Both the position numbers and the translations under genes were made by a program. This document shows, one piece after another, positions 60,373 to 64,000 of a DNA stretch of 64,000 nucleotides. Origin of the DNA: Desulfarculaceae bacterium. GTDB lineage: Bacteria; Desulfobacterota; Desulfarculia; Desulfarculales; Desulfarculaceae. The number at the start of each line of letters is the position of its first letter. Positions within the stretch are counted from its first letter, which is position 1. The stretch spans positions 186,001-250,000 of the forward strand of contig JAHLKT010000005.1 of NCBI GenBank assembly GCA_020444545.1, written 5' to 3'. Under the pieces are notes generated by a model, which saw only the letters and a program-made list of their open reading frames with translations, searched no databases and was not told the DNA's origin.

Positions 60373-60407
60373 CGCCTCATTCATGGCTTGCAACCGGGAG
60401 CCTGGTT

Positions 60408-60908
60408 ATGCAAAAGGTGTTATCCGCCTACCACACGGTGTTGGATTACCTGGAGAAGGCAACCTACGCCGTGGTCATCATCTTGAGTGGCCTGCTACTT
60501 TTCAATACCTCCTTGGGGATGTTCTACGACACCTTCCTGGGTGAATCCATCCCCTGGACCGAGGAGGTCAACACCCTGTTGTTCGTCTGGTTGTCCCTGC
60601 TGGGGGCGGGGATCATCGCGCGTTACGGCGGGCACATCGGGGTTGATACTCTCACCGAGCGCTTTCCGGACAAGGTTCAATACGGCTTCAGGGTCCTGCA
60701 CACGCTCATGGCCCTGATTCTGGTGTGGGTGATGGTGGAATACGGGGTACAGCTGGCTAAATTCGTCGGCAAGTCCCAGTCATCCATTTACTTGGACATC
60801 AACCTGTTTTGGTACTACATCGCGGTCCCGGTCTCCGGGGTAATCCTGGGCCTGGCCAGCATCGCATACGTGCTGCCCGACCCCAGGAAAAGAGAACCGG
60901 GAGCGTAG
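60408..60908 (+). CDS. dctQ: TRAP transporter small membrane subunit
   Basis: A 166-residue inner-membrane protein with four hydrophobic helices: AVVIILSGLLLFNTSLGMF near 26-45, WLSLLGAGIIARYGGHIGVD, TLMALILVWVMVEYG, and WYYIAVPVSGVILGLAS. The conserved WTEEVNTLLF before helix 2 is typical of DctQ. It pairs with DctM to form the permease. There is a 78-base gap after dctP and 39 bases before dctM. Confidence 0.94.
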   Translation: MQKVLSAYHTVLDYLEKATYAVVIILSGLLLFNTSLGMFYDTFLGESIPWTEEVNTLLFVWLSLLGAGIIARYGGHIGVDTLTERFPDKVQYGFRVLHTLMALILVWVMVEYGVQLAKFVGKSQSSIYLDINLFWYYIAVPVSGVILGLASIAYVLPDPRKREPGA

Positions 60909-60947
60909 CCGGAGCACCCCTCCGGCACGGCAGGAAAGGTCGAAGTT

Positions 60948-62237
60948 ATGGTTAGCCTGATTTTTTCCACCTTCTTCCCCATGATGCTCATCGGGGTGCC
61001 GGTAGCCTTCTGCCTGGCCCTCACGACCATCTTCGTATACTTCCAGATGGGGGATCCGCGCATGTTCATGCAGATCCCCCAAAAGATGGTGGCCAGCATG
61101 GAGGACCCCCTGCTGCTGGCCATCCCCTTCTTCATCATGACCGGCGAGGTGATGAACCGGGCCAACATCACCGACAAGCTGATGAACATGGCCTCGGCCA
61201 TGGTCGGCTTCATGCGCGGCGGCCTGGCCCACACCAACATCGTGGCCAGCATGCTCTTCGCGGGCATCACCGGTTCGGCGGTCTCGGACACCGTGGCCAT
61301 CGGCTCGATCATGATCCCGGCCATGAACAAGCAGGGCTACGGCGAGACCTACAGCGCGGCGGTCACCGCCGCCAGCTCGGTCATCGGGCCCATCATCCCG
61401 CCCAGCATCCCCATGCTCATCTACGCCTCGGTGATGAACGTATCCATCGCCGGGCTGTTCCTGGGCGGCATGGTGCCGGGCATCCTGGTGGGCCTGGCCC
61501 TCATGGCCGCGGCCTACTTCGTGGCGGTGCGCAAGGGCTACGGCGAGCGGGTGCCTTTCATCGGCCTGAAGAACCTGCTCGTCGCCGTGCTTCGGGGCGT
61601 GCCCGCCCTGTTAATGCCGGTGATCATCATGGGCGGCATCCTGGGCGGCTTCTTCAGCCCCACCCAGGCCTCGGCCATTGCGGTGCTCTACGGCCTGCTG
61701 GTGGGCTTCATCTACTACCGGACCCTGAAGCTCAAGGATCTGGTGCCCATCTTCAAGCACACCGTGAAGTCCACGGCCATGCTCATGTTCCTCTTGGCCT
61801 GCGCCAAAAGCTTCAGCTGGCTGGTGACCTACTACAACCTGGTCGAGCATGTGGCCTCCATGTTCCTGGCCATCACCAACGACAAGTACATGTTCCTCTT
61901 GATCGTGAACGCGATGCTCTTGATCGTGGGCATGTTCCTGGACATGGGCTTCGCCATCATCGTGCTGGGCCCCCTGATGGCTCCGGTGGCCTACCAGATG
62001 GGCGTGGACCCCATCCACTTCGGCCTGATAATGTGCACCAACCTGACCATCGGCCTGGCCACCCCGCCCTTCGGCCTTGTGCTCTTCGCGGTCTGCGGCA
62101 TATGCAATACGACATTGACCAGGGTCAGCATAGGGATAATGCCATTCCTCCTCGCGGAGATTTCGGTGCTGTTCCTGGTCACCTATGTCCCGGCAATAAC
62201 AATGTTCTTCCCAAGGTACTTCGGATTTGCTAATTGA
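60948..62237 (+). CDS. dctM: TRAP transporter large permease subunit
   Basis: A 429-residue permease with about eleven to thirteen membrane segments. It includes FAGITGSAVSDTVAIGSIMIP and IGPIIPPSIPMLIYASV (two hairpin elements of the sodium-dependent ion transporter fold) and the C-terminal TIGLATPPFGLVLFAVCGIC. It moves the substrate delivered by DctP with sodium. It is complete and has no fusion with DctQ. Confidence 0.95.
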   Translation: MVSLIFSTFFPMMLIGVPVAFCLALTTIFVYFQMGDPRMFMQIPQKMVASMEDPLLLAIPFFIMTGEVMNRANITDKLMNMASAMVGFMRGGLAHTNIVASMLFAGITGSAVSDTVAIGSIMIPAMNKQGYGETYSAAVTAASSVIGPIIPPSIPMLIYASVMNVSIAGLFLGGMVPGILVGLALMAAAYFVAVRKGYGERVPFIGLKNLLVAVLRGVPALLMPVIIMGGILGGFFSPTQASAIAVLYGLLVGFIYYRTLKLKDLVPIFKHTVKSTAMLMFLLACAKSFSWLVTYYNLVEHVASMFLAITNDKYMFLLIVNAMLLIVGMFLDMGFAIIVLGPLMAPVAYQMGVDPIHFGLIMCTNLTIGLATPPFGLVLFAVCGICNTTLTRVSIGIMPFLLAEISVLFLVTYVPAITMFFPRYFGFAN

Positions 62238-62306
62238 TAGTGTAAATGTCGACCGCTGGGGGGTAACTTTCCGCGGGCAAGAAGATTGCCAAGGGAGAGG
62301 CGGCAA

Positions 62307-62981
62307 ATGACGGCGCGTTTCATAGACGAGATGGATTTCACACCCAAGGCCATAGGCCAGCAGCTCACCAGCATCCTCAAGGAGGCCATCGTCAACGGCG
62401 ATCTGGCCGGCGGGGAAAAGCTGGTGGAGCGCGACCTGCAAAAGAAGTTCGGGGTGAGCCGCTCGCCCATCCGCGAGGCCATCCGCGATCTGGAAAAGAT
62501 GGGCCTGGTGGATATCGTTCCCCGCAAGGGGACCATCGTCAAGGTCGTCACCAAGAAGGACATCGAGGAAGACTACATCGTGCGCGCTCCGCTGGAGGGC
62601 CTGGCCGCCAAGTACGCCTATGGGAACATGGACGAGGTGGACCGGGCGGCTCTTAGAAAGGCCCTCCAGCAGATGCGCGTGGCCACCGAGCACCATGATC
62701 ACGACAGTTTCTGGCTGGCCCACTCCAAGTATCACAACATCTTTATCAACAACTGCGGCGTGGGTCTGCTCTCGGCCCTGCTGCGCATGATGCGGCTGCA
62801 TTCCTTCCGCCACCGCCGGGTTTTCCCGCACTATGAGGACAGCTTGCAGCCCCATCTGGACAACCACGAGAAGATCATGAAGATGTTCGACGATCCCAAG
62901 ACCAAGCCGTCGGAGCTGGAGCGGTTCGTCACCGAACACATTGATCAGGCACGGGACAATTTCTTGAACAACATCAGATGA
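62307..62981 (+). CDS. GntR/FCD family transcriptional regulator
   Basis: A 224-residue regulator. The winged helix-turn-helix spans about 15-75 (LVERDLQKKFGVSRSPIREA, then LVDIVPRKGTIV), and the helical FCD ligand domain about 85-215. Such regulators bind carboxylic acids and sites with TGGT/ACCA arms, matching the palindrome before ThDP enzyme 2. I start at the ATG at 62307, with AGGGAGAGG upstream. It lies 69 bases after dctM and 88 bases before ThDP enzyme 3, so it probably controls this locus. This is inference from position. Confidence 0.93.
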   Translation: MTARFIDEMDFTPKAIGQQLTSILKEAIVNGDLAGGEKLVERDLQKKFGVSRSPIREAIRDLEKMGLVDIVPRKGTIVKVVTKKDIEEDYIVRAPLEGLAAKYAYGNMDEVDRAALRKALQQMRVATEHHDHDSFWLAHSKYHNIFINNCGVGLLSALLRMMRLHSFRHRRVFPHYEDSLQPHLDNHEKIMKMFDDPKTKPSELERFVTEHIDQARDNFLNNIR

Positions 62982-63069
62982 CCCGGCGCGCCGCCTAGGC
63001 GACCCCATCCGGGCATTTTCGGGCCCCCGGCGACCACCGGGCCTGATAAAAGCAGGAGCAAGTCAAATC

Positions 63070-64000
63070 ATGGCCATGTCACCGCTAAGCGCGGCACCCA
63101 CAAAAACCAACGAATTTGTGGTCGACAATATTATCAGAGCCGGGATCAAACGGGTCTTCACCCTGCCCGGCCTAGGCATCACCTGGTCCCTTCCGGCCTT
63201 TTACGAGCGCCGCGACGAGCTGGAGGTGTTCCTCACCCGCAGCGAGCAGGTGGCCTCGGTGATGGCCCAGGTGACCGGCCGCCTCACCGGCAAGCCCGGC
63301 GTGTTCATGGGCCAGGGGCCCTGGGTCTCCACCACCGGCTCCTTCGGCATCCTGGAGGCCCTGTTCTCGGGCTCACCCATGGTGGTGCTCACCGAGACCT
63401 CGGACTACGACGGTTTCGGCCAGCACGGCGTTTATCAGACCATGACCGGCGACTACGGCGGAGCGGACATCCAGCAGAGCCTCAAGGCCATCACCAAATA
63501 CTGCACCTATGCCACCGAGCCCGAGGCGGCGGTGTACGGCTTCCAGATGGCCTGGAAGCACGCCTCCACCCCGCGCATGGGCCCGGCGGCGGTGATCATG
63601 AAGTCCACCATCATAAAACAGGAGATGCCCGCCAACCTCAAGGCGCGGCTCTACCCGCCGGACGGCTACTGGCGCTACAGCCCGGCCAAGCCCGATCCCG
63701 AGGCCCTGGCGCAGCTGGCCCAGATGCTGGGTGAAGCCAAGCAGCCGGTGATCGTGTCGGGCCAGGGGGTGTACGACGCCCGGGTGGGCGGCGACTTGCA
63801 GGCCCTGGCCGAGCAGCTGGGCGTGGCGGTGGTCACCTCCTACAACGGCAAGGGCACGGTGGACGAGCTTTCGCCCGTGGCCTGCGGCATGTTGGGCACC
63901 TGGGGCAACCGCACCGCCAACCGCATGCTGAGCAAGGCCGACCTGGTGCTAATCCTGGGGGCCAGCATGGGCCCGGACTACACCCGCTTCCGCGACCCGG
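63070..64000 (+). CDS. ThDP-dependent enzyme 3 (partial, GQGPW subtype)
   Basis: The frame from the ATG at 63070 stays open to the end of the window, giving 310 residues of the N-terminal and middle domains; the 3' end lies outside. It is a close paralogue of ThDP enzyme 1: FTLPGLGITW near 30-39, RSEQVASVMAQ with Glu59, FMGQGPW near 79-85, TSDYDGFG and VYQTMTGDYGG. The C-terminal GDGG motif is not yet in view. AGGAG lies 11 bases before the ATG; a second ATG at 63076 is a possible start. It follows the GntR regulator on the same strand. Confidence 0.93.
   Translation, partial: MAMSPLSAAPTKTNEFVVDNIIRAGIKRVFTLPGLGITWSLPAFYERRDELEVFLTRSEQVASVMAQVTGRLTGKPGVFMGQGPWVSTTGSFGILEALFSGSPMVVLTETSDYDGFGQHGVYQTMTGDYGGADIQQSLKAITKYCTYATEPEAAVYGFQMAWKHASTPRMGPAAVIMKSTIIKQEMPANLKARLYPPDGYWRYSPAKPDPEALAQLAQMLGEAKQPVIVSGQGVYDARVGGDLQALAEQLGVAVVTSYNGKGTVDELSPVACGMLGTWGNRTANRMLSKADLVLILGASMGPDYTRFRDP

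Noticed and set aside
59187-63130. Repeated GTCGACAATA near 59187 and 63121 as regulator half-sites
   Set aside because: Both lie inside coding sequence and share only one half of the palindrome at 55605; likely chance.
1-64000. CRISPR arrays, rRNA genes or an origin of replication
   Set aside because: No regularly spaced repeats, no rRNA sequence and no dnaA-box cluster were noticed on reading the window.

Overview
The window is GC-rich, gene-dense bacterial DNA with short intergenic gaps. It combines a four-subunit 2-oxoacid:ferredoxin oxidoreductase, PflA-like and B12-type radical SAM proteins, a TRAP transporter and a TonB receptor. This suggests a Gram-negative, probably anaerobic bacterium; I infer a Desulfobacterota/deltaproteobacterial lineage from gene content only.

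Layout. 1-8200 (+): the end of transketolase and a terminator, then zwf and pgl (oxidative pentose phosphate), a SRAP-domain protein, a DUF362 protein, an aldehyde dehydrogenase and a PflA-like radical SAM protein. 8565-12474 (-): porGDAB behind a clear promoter with two palindromes, and a BAX-inhibitor-type membrane protein. 12731-20050: a CHAP-like hydrolase, an acetyltransferase, a small calcium-loop lipoprotein, a beta-keto acid cleavage enzyme with its LacI-type regulator and two identical operators, a metallophosphoesterase, a lipid kinase and comM.

20200-33240 is an accessory region that starts at a tRNA-Phe gene. It has AT-rich gene-poor stretches, a truncated zinc-ribbon gene and a truncated transposase. 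Its core is a tightly packed minus-strand operon (29811 to 21058): small subunit, GMC oxidoreductase, glycosyltransferase, HAD phosphatase, DegT aminotransferase with an N-terminal extension, a 905-residue protein made of two fused sugar transporters, and a SPASM-type radical SAM protein. I do not recognise this set as a known system. Two plus-strand glycosyltransferases follow.

33311-37836 (+): an XRE-cupin regulator, a flavin-reductase-like protein, a TonB-dependent receptor and an exported FmdE-domain protein, which together look like a cofactor or metal acquisition unit. 37963-48933: a surface-polysaccharide locus with eight glycosyltransferases, one ABC flippase, a B12-binding radical SAM protein and a DUF2142-like membrane protein, many of them coupled by 4-base overlaps.

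49089-64000: an EamA transporter and then a large catabolic locus. It has two MDR/SDR dehydrogenase pairs and a ThDP enzyme on the minus strand. Diverging from these on the plus strand are a second ThDP enzyme, an SDR, a hydroxyacyl-CoA-dehydrogenase-type enzyme, a complete TRAP transporter, a GntR/FCD regulator and a third ThDP enzyme that runs off the window. The picture is import of a small organic acid or polyol, oxidation by several dehydrogenases, and C-C bond cleavage by ThDP enzymes; the substrate is unknown.
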